A DNA stretch of 64,000 bases from assembly GCF_000720135.1 (NCBI RefSeq), contig NZ_JOIU01000032.1:1-64000 (forward strand), given 5' to 3'. Origin of the DNA: Streptomyces sp. NRRL S-1022. Its GTDB lineage: Bacteria; Actinomycetota; Actinomycetes; Streptomycetales; Streptomycetaceae. Both the position numbers and the translations under genes were made by a program. Positions 48,108 through 55,781 of the stretch are shown here, in pieces (position 1 is the first letter of the stretch; the number at the start of each line of letters is the position of its first letter). Below the pieces are notes generated by a model. The model did no database searches. It saw only the letters and a program-made list of their open reading frames with translations, and had not been told where the DNA came from.

Positions 48108-48254
48108 GTCCGAGGCCGAGTGTGACGCCGAGTGCACGGTGGGCGCGGCCCCCGCATGGAGCCGCGGCTGCCGGCGGTGTGCGACGTCCAGGGGGCCGCC
48201 GTGACCTTCTGGGGTGTCTGCCCCGACTGCTGTACCGGGGAGGGGAGTAGTTAA
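48108..48254 (+). pseudogene. Remnant of a Fur-family (CatR-like) regulator gene
   Basis: Two short segments in different frames match the end of actinobacterial Fur/CatR-type regulators. One frame reads AECDAECTVGAAPAW, like the usual DVDC-VGEAPC stretch. The other, from 48156, reads AVTFWGVCPDCCTGEG and ends at TAA 48254, like the standard EAEV-YWGLCPAC ending with its CxxC. The two are joined by a frameshift near 48155. The N-terminal 100 residues, including the DNA-binding domain, are missing. It abuts the SDR stop. The match is from memory of family sequences and should be tested. Confidence 0.55.
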
Positions 48255-48369
48255 GTCCGACATACATGCCTATCACTTGATATAAAGATCACGTGAAGGC
48301 GTGACCGACCTATGTGGAGGGCGGTGCGGCCGCGCCGGTTGGCTGGGGTTGGAGCTGCTAAGGAGAAGC

Positions 48370-49842
48370 ATGCGGCCCTTCAGAATCGCGGCATCCCGAC
48401 AGGCGCCGGTCTCCGTGCCGCGTCGGCCGGCCCATCCGGAAGGCACCCGGGCGCGCTGGTACGGTCCCGTGTCCGTCGGCGTGGACCTGGCGGGCGCGGC
48501 GCTGCCTGTCGCGGCGGCGATCGTGGAGGTCCACGAACCCCATCCCCTGCGTCTGGCGGTCGTCGCCGCCCTGATGTGGCCGCTGATCAGAGTGGCCGGC
48601 AAGCGGTACACGCTCTCCGCCTGGGGCGACGGCGGTGGTCTGGCGGCCGTCCTGCGGGACTGGCTGCTGCTGGTCGGCGCGCTGGCCACGCTGCGCGTGC
48701 TGTGCGGGCTGGAGAGCGTGCCGGCCGAGGCCTTCACGGCGCTGCTCCCGGCGCTCGTCCTCACCGCCGCGTGCCACAAGGCGATCCACCGCCACCTCCT
48801 GGCCGCCCGCCGCGACGGCCGCGCGCTGCGCCACGTCCTGGTGGTCGGGGAGGGGGCGACGATCGACGCGGTGGTCGGACAGCTGGCCCAGCGCACCGAC
48901 CACGAATACGTGATCGTGGGCTGCTGCCCCGTTGGCGAGGACGAGGTGCTCTCCGGTGTCCCCGTGCACGTGCGGCTGCCCCGGGCGGAGCCCGAGACGT
49001 CCGGGGAAGATGCGGAGACGGTGCTCGGCGCGGCCGACGCACTCGCCGCCGACCTCGTCTTCGTGGCGTCGGGCCCCCATCTGTCGGGACAGCGGTTGCG
49101 CCGGCTGTCCTGGGCGGTGCACGACCGGGGCCGCCCGATCGTCGTGCTGCCCGGCATCGTCGAGGTCGCCCGCCGGCGGGTCCGCCTCACCTCGGCGTCC
49201 GGGCTCATCCTGCTGCACATCTCGCCGCCGCTGTGCCGCGGCATGCCGGCCCTGCTGAAGGAGGCCGTGGACCGGGTGGGCGCTCTCCTGCTGATCGTGC
49301 TGCTGTCACCGCTGCTGCTCCTGCTGGCGCTGGCCGTGCGGCTCGGTTCACCCGGTCCCGCCTTCTACCGCCAGATCCGGGCCGGCCGGCACAACACACC
49401 GTTCCCGATGTGGAAGTTCCGCACGATGGTCGTCGGGGCGGACCGCCTCAAGAACGAACTGGAGGCGGCGAACGAGAACGACGGCCACATGTTCAAGATG
49501 CGCCGCGACCCCCGGATCACCCCCCTGGGCCGTGTCCTGCGCCGCTACTCGCTCGACGAGCTGCCCCAGCTGTTCAACGTCCTCCTCGGCCACATGTCCC
49601 TGGTCGGCCCGCGGCCCCCGGTACCGGAGGAGGTCGTCAAGTACGACTCCGTGGAGATGCGCCGGCTGGACGTCAAACCGGGTCTGACCGGGCTGTGGCA
49701 GGTGAGCGGCCGCTCGGACCTGTCCTGGCACGAGACGGTCTCGCTCGACCTGCGCTACGTCGACAACTGGTCGCCGTCCATGGACGTGAACGTGGTGGCC
49801 CGCACCGTACGCGCGGTGCTGAACGGCCAAGGCGCGTACTGA
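48370..49842 (+). CDS. Polyprenyl glycosylphosphotransferase, priming enzyme of EPS
   Basis: A 490-residue membrane enzyme. Four or so N-terminal helices and a CoA-binding-like central domain (VLVVGEGATIDAVVGQL) precede the catalytic bacterial sugar-transferase domain. The latter starts with the re-entrant helix (EAVDRVGALLLIVLLSPLLLLLAL) and has FYRQIRAGRHNTPFPMWKFRTM, RRYSLDELPQLFNVLLG, MSLVGPRPPVPEEV and VKPGLTGLWQVSGR. This is the WbaP/CpsE/ExoY class that places the first sugar phosphate on undecaprenyl phosphate. AAGGAG at 48360 fixes ATG 48370; GTG 48301 is in frame but lacks a ribosome site. It opens the exopolysaccharide island. Confidence 0.92.
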   Translation: MRPFRIAASRQAPVSVPRRPAHPEGTRARWYGPVSVGVDLAGAALPVAAAIVEVHEPHPLRLAVVAALMWPLIRVAGKRYTLSAWGDGGGLAAVLRDWLLLVGALATLRVLCGLESVPAEAFTALLPALVLTAACHKAIHRHLLAARRDGRALRHVLVVGEGATIDAVVGQLAQRTDHEYVIVGCCPVGEDEVLSGVPVHVRLPRAEPETSGEDAETVLGAADALAADLVFVASGPHLSGQRLRRLSWAVHDRGRPIVVLPGIVEVARRRVRLTSASGLILLHISPPLCRGMPALLKEAVDRVGALLLIVLLSPLLLLLALAVRLGSPGPAFYRQIRAGRHNTPFPMWKFRTMVVGADRLKNELEAANENDGHMFKMRRDPRITPLGRVLRRYSLDELPQLFNVLLGHMSLVGPRPPVPEEVVKYDSVEMRRLDVKPGLTGLWQVSGRSDLSWHETVSLDLRYVDNWSPSMDVNVVARTVRAVLNGQGAY

Positions 49843-49924
49843 GAGTCCTCCATCCGGGCAAGCCTGCCGCCAACACGCCTCGATCGCGGGCGCTTCGCCC
49901 TCCGCGGCATGAAGGATCACGCAC

Positions 49925-50494
49925 GTGAACCCCTCTGATCCCGGGCCGGTCATGACCCGCCGGCCCGTCGTGGACCGCTCCCTGCGCGGCTTCACCGGTG
50001 CCGGATACGACAAGGGGCGCCCGGTGCTCGTGCAGGCCGCCTGGTTCGCCGTCCTCCACCTGGTCTTCGTCAAATGGTGGTGCCCGGCCCGCTGGCGCCC
50101 CGCGCTGCTGCGGGCCTTCGGCGCCCGCGTCGGGCAGCGGGTGCTGATCCGGCACGGGGTGCGGGTGCACTGGCCGTGGAAGCTGGAGATCGGCGACGAC
50201 GTGTGGATCGGCGAGGGCGCCTGGATCCTCAATCTCGAACCCGTCACGATCGCCCACGACTGCTGTGTCTCGCAGAGCGCGCTGCTGTGCACGGGCAGCC
50301 ACCGTCCCCGGTCCGCCACGTTCGAGTTCGACAACGGCCCCATCCGGCTGGAGCCGGGCAGCTGGGTCGCGGCCCGTGCCGTCGTCCTGCGCGGGGTCAC
50401 CGTCGGCCGGGGCGGCGTGGTGGGCGCCGGCGCCGTCGCCCACCGGGACGTGGCGCCCGGCGCGATCCTGACGACGAACGGACGTACGGCATGA
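49925..50494 (+). CDS. Hexapeptide acyltransferase (WcaF-like)
   Basis: A 189-residue left-handed beta-helix acyltransferase. The hexapeptide repeats run from RVLIRHGVRVHWPWKLEIGDDVWIGEGAW to GVTVGRGGVVGAGAVAHRDV, and GSHRPRSATFEFDNGPI contains the catalytic histidine loop of the WcaF/NodL kind. It likely acetylates a sugar of the repeat unit. GTG 49925 has AAGGA upstream; ATG 49952 is an alternative that loses nine residues. A short exact duplication, CGTACGGCATGA, occurs at its end (50483) and again just before the next gene (50500). Confidence 0.85.
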   Translation: MNPSDPGPVMTRRPVVDRSLRGFTGAGYDKGRPVLVQAAWFAVLHLVFVKWWCPARWRPALLRAFGARVGQRVLIRHGVRVHWPWKLEIGDDVWIGEGAWILNLEPVTIAHDCCVSQSALLCTGSHRPRSATFEFDNGPIRLEPGSWVAARAVVLRGVTVGRGGVVGAGAVAHRDVAPGAILTTNGRTA

Positions 50495-50507
50495 AGGGGC
50501 GTACGGC

Positions 50508-51719
50508 ATGAGACTGCTCCACGTGGTCACGCTCGTCAGCGACGACGGTCTCTTCGGCGGTCCGCCGAGCGTCGCGGTCGCCCAGTCGGAGGAGCTGGCC
50601 GCACGCGGTCACGACGTCACCCTGCTGTCGCTGTGGCGGGGCAGCGGCCCGGCGCCGGACCGTGCCGGCGCCGTCCGGCTGCGCTCCCGCCCCGCCCGTA
50701 CGCTGCTGCCCGGACGAGGCTGCATCGGCCTGCTGCACCCCCTCCTCGTACGCGACCTGTGGCGGGCCGTGCGCGGCGCCGACGTCGTGCACGTCCACGC
50801 GGGACGGGACCTGGTCTCCCTCGCCGCCCTCGCCGTCGCCGCCCTGCGCCGGGTGCCGTGCGTGGCCCAGACGCACGGCATGGTCGAGCCGCGCACCGCG
50901 CTCCCCGTCCGGATCTTCGACGTGCTCTACCTGCCGTTGCTGCGCCGGGCCCGCGCCTGCTGCGTCCTGACCGAGCAGGAGCGCCGGCTGGTGGCACGGG
51001 TGCTGGGTCCCGCCGGTCCGCCGCTGCGGATCCTGCCCAACGGCATCCGGCCGGGTCCGCCCGGGCCGGAGCCGCGGCAGCCGCGCGACCCCCACGTGGT
51101 GTTCCTGGCCCGGCTGCATCCCCGCAAGCGTCCGGAGGCGTTCGTGGAGATGGCCGCGCTGGTCCACGAGGAGATGCCCGAGGCCCGGTTCACCCTGTTC
51201 GGCCCGGACGACGGATCGCTGACCGCCGTCCGCCGGCTCATCCGGGACGGGCTCGCGGACGTGGTCCGCTACGGCGGTGCGCTCGCTCCCGCCGAGGCGC
51301 ACGAGGCGTACCGGACGGCGGCCGTCCATGTGCTGCCGAGCGTGAACGAGCCGTTCGGCATGACCCTGATCGAGGCGCTGGCCGCCGGTACGCCCGTGGT
51401 GTGCACCGACACCTGCGGCATCGCCGACGAGCTGGCCCGCCGCGGTGCCGCACTCGTCACCGACGGCAGCCCCGCCGCCATGGCGGCAGCGGTGCGCCGG
51501 CTGCTCGGCGACCCGGACCTGTGCGCCCGGATGGCACGGGCCGGCCGCCGTGTGGTCGAGGACGTCTACTCCATCGGTGCCGTGGCGGACCGGCTGGAGG
51601 AGATCTACCAGGGCGGCGGCCCCGACGAGCCCACCGGCCCGGGGTACTCGGCCCGCCCGGTGAGCCCGGCCGACGACCACCCCGACCGGAAGCCGGCCAC
51701 CCCGGCCCCGGTCGTCTGA
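50508..51719 (+). CDS. Family GT4 glycosyltransferase
   Basis: A 403-residue GT-B enzyme. The N-terminal domain starts MRLLHVVTLVSDDGLFGGPP with the glycine-rich acceptor loop. The C-terminal nucleotide-sugar domain has VVFLARLHPRKRPEAFVEMA, LPSVNEPFGMTLIEALAAGTPVV (the E-x7-E motif) and a helical tail. It has no membrane segment and should act at the inner face of the membrane on a lipid-linked acceptor. Its position after the acyltransferase and the nearby flippase argue that it adds the second or third sugar. Donor and linkage are unknown. The last 40 residues are Pro-rich. Confidence 0.88.
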   Translation: MRLLHVVTLVSDDGLFGGPPSVAVAQSEELAARGHDVTLLSLWRGSGPAPDRAGAVRLRSRPARTLLPGRGCIGLLHPLLVRDLWRAVRGADVVHVHAGRDLVSLAALAVAALRRVPCVAQTHGMVEPRTALPVRIFDVLYLPLLRRARACCVLTEQERRLVARVLGPAGPPLRILPNGIRPGPPGPEPRQPRDPHVVFLARLHPRKRPEAFVEMAALVHEEMPEARFTLFGPDDGSLTAVRRLIRDGLADVVRYGGALAPAEAHEAYRTAAVHVLPSVNEPFGMTLIEALAAGTPVVCTDTCGIADELARRGAALVTDGSPAAMAAAVRRLLGDPDLCARMARAGRRVVEDVYSIGAVADRLEEIYQGGGPDEPTGPGYSARPVSPADDHPDRKPATPAPVV

Positions 51720-51766
51720 TCCCCCGGCCCCGCCCGGTGCAGTACCGGGGAGGGCCGGCGCGGACG

Positions 51767-51805
51767 GCCGCGTGGCCGGCCGCGGTCGGCGGCCGGCCAC
51801 GCGGC
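51767..51805. terminator. Long perfect hairpin between convergent glycosyltransferase genes
   Basis: GCCGCGTGGCCGGCCG and CGGCCGGCCACGCGGC are exact complements, a 16-bp stem with a seven-base loop. It lies 48 bases after one glycosyltransferase stop and 24 bases before the other. Two copies of GCGTCGGGTCAGG follow directly, the second running close to the stop codon. Confidence 0.85.
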
Positions 51806-51828
51806 GTCGGGTCAGGGACGGCGTCGGG

Positions 51829-53040
51829 TCAGGGGCGGTGCCGGTGTCCGGGGGTGCCGGTCACGCCGGTGAGGATGTCCTCGAAGCGGGAGGCGCAGCC
51901 TTCCAGGGCGAACTCCCGCTCCGCCAGCGCGCGGCTCTCCTTGCCCAGTCGCTCGGCCCGGTCCGGGTCGGAGAGGACTTCGCGGACCCAGGCGGCCGCT
52001 TCGTCCAGGGCCGGCTCCTCCGGCGGGAAGACCGCCGAGCCCGCCTGCCGGAGCAGCCGGGCGGCGAGGTTGCCGGCGGGCATCAGGCCGAGCACCGGCC
52101 GCCCGGCGCACAGGTAGGACAGCGTCTTGGACGGGACCGAGAACTGCCCGGCGTCCGGGTCCAGCAGCACGACCAGGACGTCACCGGTGCCGAGCACCTC
52201 GGGCAGCCGCTCGTAGGGCTGGAAGGGCAGCAGGGCCAGTTCGACGCCCCGCGCCGCCGCCGCCTCCCTGAGGACGGGTACGGCGGGACCGTCGTTGACG
52301 ACGACGAGCCGTACCGGGCGGCCCTGGTCCCGCAGCCGCTCGGCCAGCCGCACCAGCAGCTCCGGGTTGTGCTTCAGCCCGAGCGTGCCCGAGTACAGCA
52401 CGGTCCGCACACCGTCCAGGCCGTGCTCCGCCGACCAGGCGTTGGCCCGTTCCACCGGGACGATCTCGTCCAGCGGCGCCCAGTTGGGGATGACGGTGAC
52501 CTTGCCGGCGGTGCCCCACTGCTCGTGGACCCGCACGAACGAGTCGGCGATCACCACGATGGCCGCGGCCTGCCGAGCCGACCACTTCTCGGCCGCCTCG
52601 AAGACCTTCGCGGCCAGGCGCATCGACTTGGCGACATCGGCGGCGGCGAAGCTCTGGAGCGCGACCGCGGTCACGTCCTGGTGCCACAGCACCCAGGGGA
52701 CGCCCAGCCTCCGCAGCACGGCCGCGGTCACCACCAGCACCGGGATCGGCAGGTTGGACAGCAGCGCCACGTCGGGCTTCGCACGCCGGACCTGCCGGGC
52801 CAGTTCGAGACCGAGCCGGGTCTCCTGGCCGAGCCGGCGGAAGTAGGCCTCCTTGCGCAGCCTGACGCCGTCCCCGATGGTGGCGAAGCGGAGGCCGGCG
52901 ACGTCCCCGGCCAGCCTGCCCTTCCCGGACACGTAGGCCGTGCACGTCGAGTGGACGACCTTGTGGCCGCGGCGCGCCAGCTCCCGGCTCAGCTGTGCCT
53001 GGAACGGGTGGCCGCTGTAGTCGTGGACGAGGATCCTCAT
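51829..53040 (-). CDS. Family GT4 glycosyltransferase (WbuB-like)
   Basis: A 403-residue GT-B enzyme beginning MRILVHDYSGHPFQAQLSREL. The C-terminal half carries VLYSGTLGLKHNPELLVRLAERL, LPFQPYERLPEVLGTGDVLVVLL and VPSKTLSYLCAGRPVLGL, typical of WbuB-like GT4 enzymes that often use fucosamine-type sugars. It is on the opposite strand to the other glycosyltransferase and is 31 bases downstream of the epimerase gene, with which it forms a leftward operon. A plausible role is transfer of the sugar made by the epimerase, though this is inference. The ribosome site GGAGGAGA is strong. Confidence 0.88.
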   Translation of the reverse strand: MRILVHDYSGHPFQAQLSRELARRGHKVVHSTCTAYVSGKGRLAGDVAGLRFATIGDGVRLRKEAYFRRLGQETRLGLELARQVRRAKPDVALLSNLPIPVLVVTAAVLRRLGVPWVLWHQDVTAVALQSFAAADVAKSMRLAAKVFEAAEKWSARQAAAIVVIADSFVRVHEQWGTAGKVTVIPNWAPLDEIVPVERANAWSAEHGLDGVRTVLYSGTLGLKHNPELLVRLAERLRDQGRPVRLVVVNDGPAVPVLREAAAARGVELALLPFQPYERLPEVLGTGDVLVVLLDPDAGQFSVPSKTLSYLCAGRPVLGLMPAGNLAARLLRQAGSAVFPPEEPALDEAAAWVREVLSDPDRAERLGKESRALAEREFALEGCASRFEDILTGVTGTPGHRHRP

Positions 53041-53071
53041 CGTCTCCTCCGTCCTCGCAACGGGCCGCCCC

Positions 53072-54052
53072 TCACTGGTGGGACCGCTTGACCTGGTCGT
53101 AGACCCAGGCGTAGGTCTGCTCCAGCCCGTCGGCCAGCGAGACCGAGGGCTCCCAGCCGTAGATCTCGCGGATGAGGGTGTTGTCGGAGTTGCGGCCGCG
53201 TACGCCCTGGGGGGCGTCCAGGCGGTAGCTGCGCTCGCAGCGGATGCCCGCGATCCGCTCGACGATGTCGACGAGCTGGTTGATGGTCACCAGCTCCGAG
53301 GAGCCGAGGTTGACCGGGACGCCACTGTCCCCGTGCATGATCATCTGGCTGCCGTGCAGGCAGTCGTCGATGTACATGAAGGAACGGGTCTGCAGGCCGT
53401 CGCCCCAGATCTCGATCCGGTGGTCACCGGAGAGCACCGCCTCGGCCACCTTCCGGCACACCGCGGCGGGGGCCTTCTCCCGGCCGCCCTCCCACGTGCC
53501 GTGCGGGCCGTACACGTTGTGGTAGCGGGCGACACGGGTGGTGAACCCGTAGTCCTCCGCGTAGTGGCGGCACATGCGCTCGGAGAAGAGCTTCTCCCAG
53601 CCGTAGCCGTCCTCCGGCTGCGCCGGGTAGGCGTCCTCCTCGCGCAGCGCGGTGACGTCCGGGTCGGTCTGCTTGCCGGCGGCGTAGACGCAGGCGGAGG
53701 AGGAGTAGAAGTAGCGTTCCACGCCCGCCTCGTGCGCGGCCTTCAGCATGTGCGTGCTGGTCAGGACCGACATCATGCAGGCGGCCTTGTTGTTCTCGAT
53801 GAAGCCCATGCCGCCCATGTCGGCGGCCAGCATGTACACCTGCCGTGCGCCCCGGACGCCCGCGCGCGCGTTCTCCAGGAGCGACAGGTCGGCGATCACG
53901 TTCTCCGCGGCGTCGTGGAGCTGGTACCACTCGTGCCGGGGCTTGATGTCGATGGAGCGGACGGTCAGCCCCTGGGCCAGGAGGGTGCCCACGAGATGTC
54001 CCCCGATGAATCCCCCGCCACCGGCGACGACGACGTCGACCTGCTTGCCCAT
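53072..54052 (-). CDS. GDP-mannose 3,5-epimerase-like enzyme (plant GME type)
   Basis: A 326-residue extended SDR. The NAD motif is GGGGFIGGHL. Several stretches match the plant GME enzyme from memory: ADMGGMGFIENNKA, the SSACVYA loop with Cys121, Tyr150/Lys154 in GYGWEKL, and NVYGPHGTWEGGREKAPAA with Lys193. The ending PQGVRGRNSDNTLI also matches. GME converts GDP-D-mannose to GDP-L-galactose and, in part, GDP-L-gulose; Cys and Lys are the acid/base pair. In bacteria such enzymes supply L-gulose or L-galactose units. It is the first gene of a leftward operon with a GT4, in the exopolysaccharide island. ATG 54052 follows GAGGAG. Other epimerase activities remain possible. Confidence 0.85.
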   Translation of the reverse strand: MGKQVDVVVAGGGGFIGGHLVGTLLAQGLTVRSIDIKPRHEWYQLHDAAENVIADLSLLENARAGVRGARQVYMLAADMGGMGFIENNKAACMMSVLTSTHMLKAAHEAGVERYFYSSSACVYAAGKQTDPDVTALREEDAYPAQPEDGYGWEKLFSERMCRHYAEDYGFTTRVARYHNVYGPHGTWEGGREKAPAAVCRKVAEAVLSGDHRIEIWGDGLQTRSFMYIDDCLHGSQMIMHGDSGVPVNLGSSELVTINQLVDIVERIAGIRCERSYRLDAPQGVRGRNSDNTLIREIYGWEPSVSLADGLEQTYAWVYDQVKRSHQ

Positions 54053-54076
54053 GGGCCACTCCTCTGTCCGGAGATG

Positions 54077-54099
54077 TGATGATTTGATGCGAATCATCA
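54077..54099. promoter_or_regulatory. 8-7-8 inverted repeat in divergent EPS promoter region
   Basis: TGATGATT and AATCATCA are exact reverse complements separated by seven bases. They lie in an unusually AT-rich patch, 25 bases before the epimerase start and 200 bases before the polymerase gene. The spacing suits a dimeric helix-turn-helix regulator. A TATAAC hexamer at 54236 may be a -10 element for the rightward operon, but no clear -35 is seen. Confidence 0.5.
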
Positions 54100-54302
54100 A
54101 TGCATGTTTGTCCTGATCTTCGGCAAATGGCACGCCGCCCGGTTCCCCGGTGTCACCCGATGACGTGCCGCGCCGGCGGCTGCGTGGAGCTCCCAGGTTC
54201 GCGCGCGCCTGTGCGGCTTCATGGAGTGCAGGCGTTATAACCCCTTTGATGAGCTTTCAGGTGAAACATCCGATTGATGGAGGATCCCCGAAGGAGGCTC
54301 GC

Positions 54303-55781
54303 GTGCGCAGCGCGGCCGCGGTCTCCCTCTGGGCCGTGGCCCTGCTGGCCCTGCTGCCCGGGCTGATCCTCCAGTCGGGGGACGTACGCCCGTCGCCGGC
54401 ACTCGTCGCGCAGGGCGTGGTGGTGGCACACACCGGTGTGGCCCTCGTCCGGGTGCTCACCGCGACGACGGTGCGGCTCGTCGCCCTCGGTTTCTGGGTC
54501 TTCGCCTACATCTGGCTCGGCCTCGCCCCCCTGGCGCAGCTCGCCACCGACACCTACCCGTGGGCCTACCGGACCGGCGAGGGGACCGCCCTCATGGCCG
54601 TGGCCGTCGTCGAGCTCGGGCTGCTCGCCCACAGCGCGGGGGCCGCCGTCGCCGCCCGCCGGGACCACGCCCGCGCGGCCGGTCCCGCCGCCCCCGCGCC
54701 GGGACCGGCGGAACGGCTCCTGTCCCGCCGCCTCGCCCCCTGGCGCCTGCTGTCGCTGTGCGGACTCGCCCTCGCCCTGGCCGTGCTGCTCATCCCCGGC
54801 CAGCCGGGCGGGATCACCGCCTACTTCACGAGCCGTCAGGCGCTGCGCGAGGCGGGCGACATGGACGGCTCGGACGGCGCCTTCCTGTCGTCGCTGCGCA
54901 ACTGGTCCCTGTCCGTGCCGGCCTTCTGGGCGCTGCTGGGACTGCTGTGCGTACCGTGCGCGCCGGCCGGCGACCGTCTGTTGCGCGGCGTCCGCCGGCT
55001 GCTGCTGCCGCTGCTCCTCGCGCTGAACGTCGTCGTCAACAACCCCGTCAGCAAACCGCGGTTCTGGGTCGGCACGGTCCTGCTGACGCTGCTGTTCACC
55101 GTGCCCAGGCTGAACCGCCCGCGCGCCTTCCGCGTCATCGCGGCCACCCTCATGGCGACCGTGCTGCTGGTCTTCCCGTACAGCGACTACTTCCGCTACA
55201 GCGACCGGGAGCGGTTCACCGTCGTCTCCCTGTCCGCACAGTTCACCGCCAACGGCGACTACGACGCCTTCCAGCAGGTCCAGACCGGCATCGACTACGC
55301 GCGGGACAAGGGATTCGCACCGCGGAACGTGCTGGGACCCGCGCTGTTCCCCGTCCCGCGCTCGGTCTGGCCGGACAAGCCCGGGGACACGGGCATCACC
55401 CTGGCCCGGTACGCGGGCTACGACTTCCTCAACCTCTCCGCCCCGTTGTGGATCGAGAGCTACCTGTGGGCCGGCCCGCCCGCCGTGGCCGTCGTGTTCT
55501 TCCTGCTCGGCGCGGCCGGACGCCGCATGGACGACGTACGCCACCGGCTCCGCGGCCGGGCGGGCACCCTCGCGACCCTCCTGGTCCCGGCCTTCGCCTT
55601 CTACCAGATCGTCTTCCTGCGCGGCAGCCTGCTCGGGATCGTCGGCCCGCTCACCCTGCTGACGGCCGTCCCGCTGCTCGTCACCACCTCCACCGCCCGC
55701 GCAGGCCGGACCGTCCCGTCGGCGCAGCCGACCGCACCCACCCGTCCCGCACCGATCCCCACCACAGGAGGGCACCCGTGA
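54303..55781 (+). CDS. Wzy-like O-antigen/EPS polymerase
   Basis: A 492-residue integral membrane protein with about eleven predicted helices and a large soluble loop at about 290-390 containing VFPYSDYFRYSDRERF and PRSVWPDKPGDTG. Sequence between polymerases is poorly conserved, so assignment rests on the topology, the loop and the neighbours: the chain-length gene overlaps its end and the flippase follows. Start GTG 54303 has AAGGAGG five bases upstream; the frame to 54150 is open but without that site. It would join repeat units at the outer face of the membrane. Confidence in the fold is good, in the exact role moderate. Confidence 0.72.
   Translation: MRSAAAVSLWAVALLALLPGLILQSGDVRPSPALVAQGVVVAHTGVALVRVLTATTVRLVALGFWVFAYIWLGLAPLAQLATDTYPWAYRTGEGTALMAVAVVELGLLAHSAGAAVAARRDHARAAGPAAPAPGPAERLLSRRLAPWRLLSLCGLALALAVLLIPGQPGGITAYFTSRQALREAGDMDGSDGAFLSSLRNWSLSVPAFWALLGLLCVPCAPAGDRLLRGVRRLLLPLLLALNVVVNNPVSKPRFWVGTVLLTLLFTVPRLNRPRAFRVIAATLMATVLLVFPYSDYFRYSDRERFTVVSLSAQFTANGDYDAFQQVQTGIDYARDKGFAPRNVLGPALFPVPRSVWPDKPGDTGITLARYAGYDFLNLSAPLWIESYLWAGPPAVAVVFFLLGAAGRRMDDVRHRLRGRAGTLATLLVPAFAFYQIVFLRGSLLGIVGPLTLLTAVPLLVTTSTARAGRTVPSAQPTAPTRPAPIPTTGGHP

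Noticed and set aside
48289..48296. TCACGTGA palindrome as operator of the EPS island
   Set aside because: Eight bases is too short to stand out in 64 kb and it has no second copy nearby. Left as possible promoter context only.
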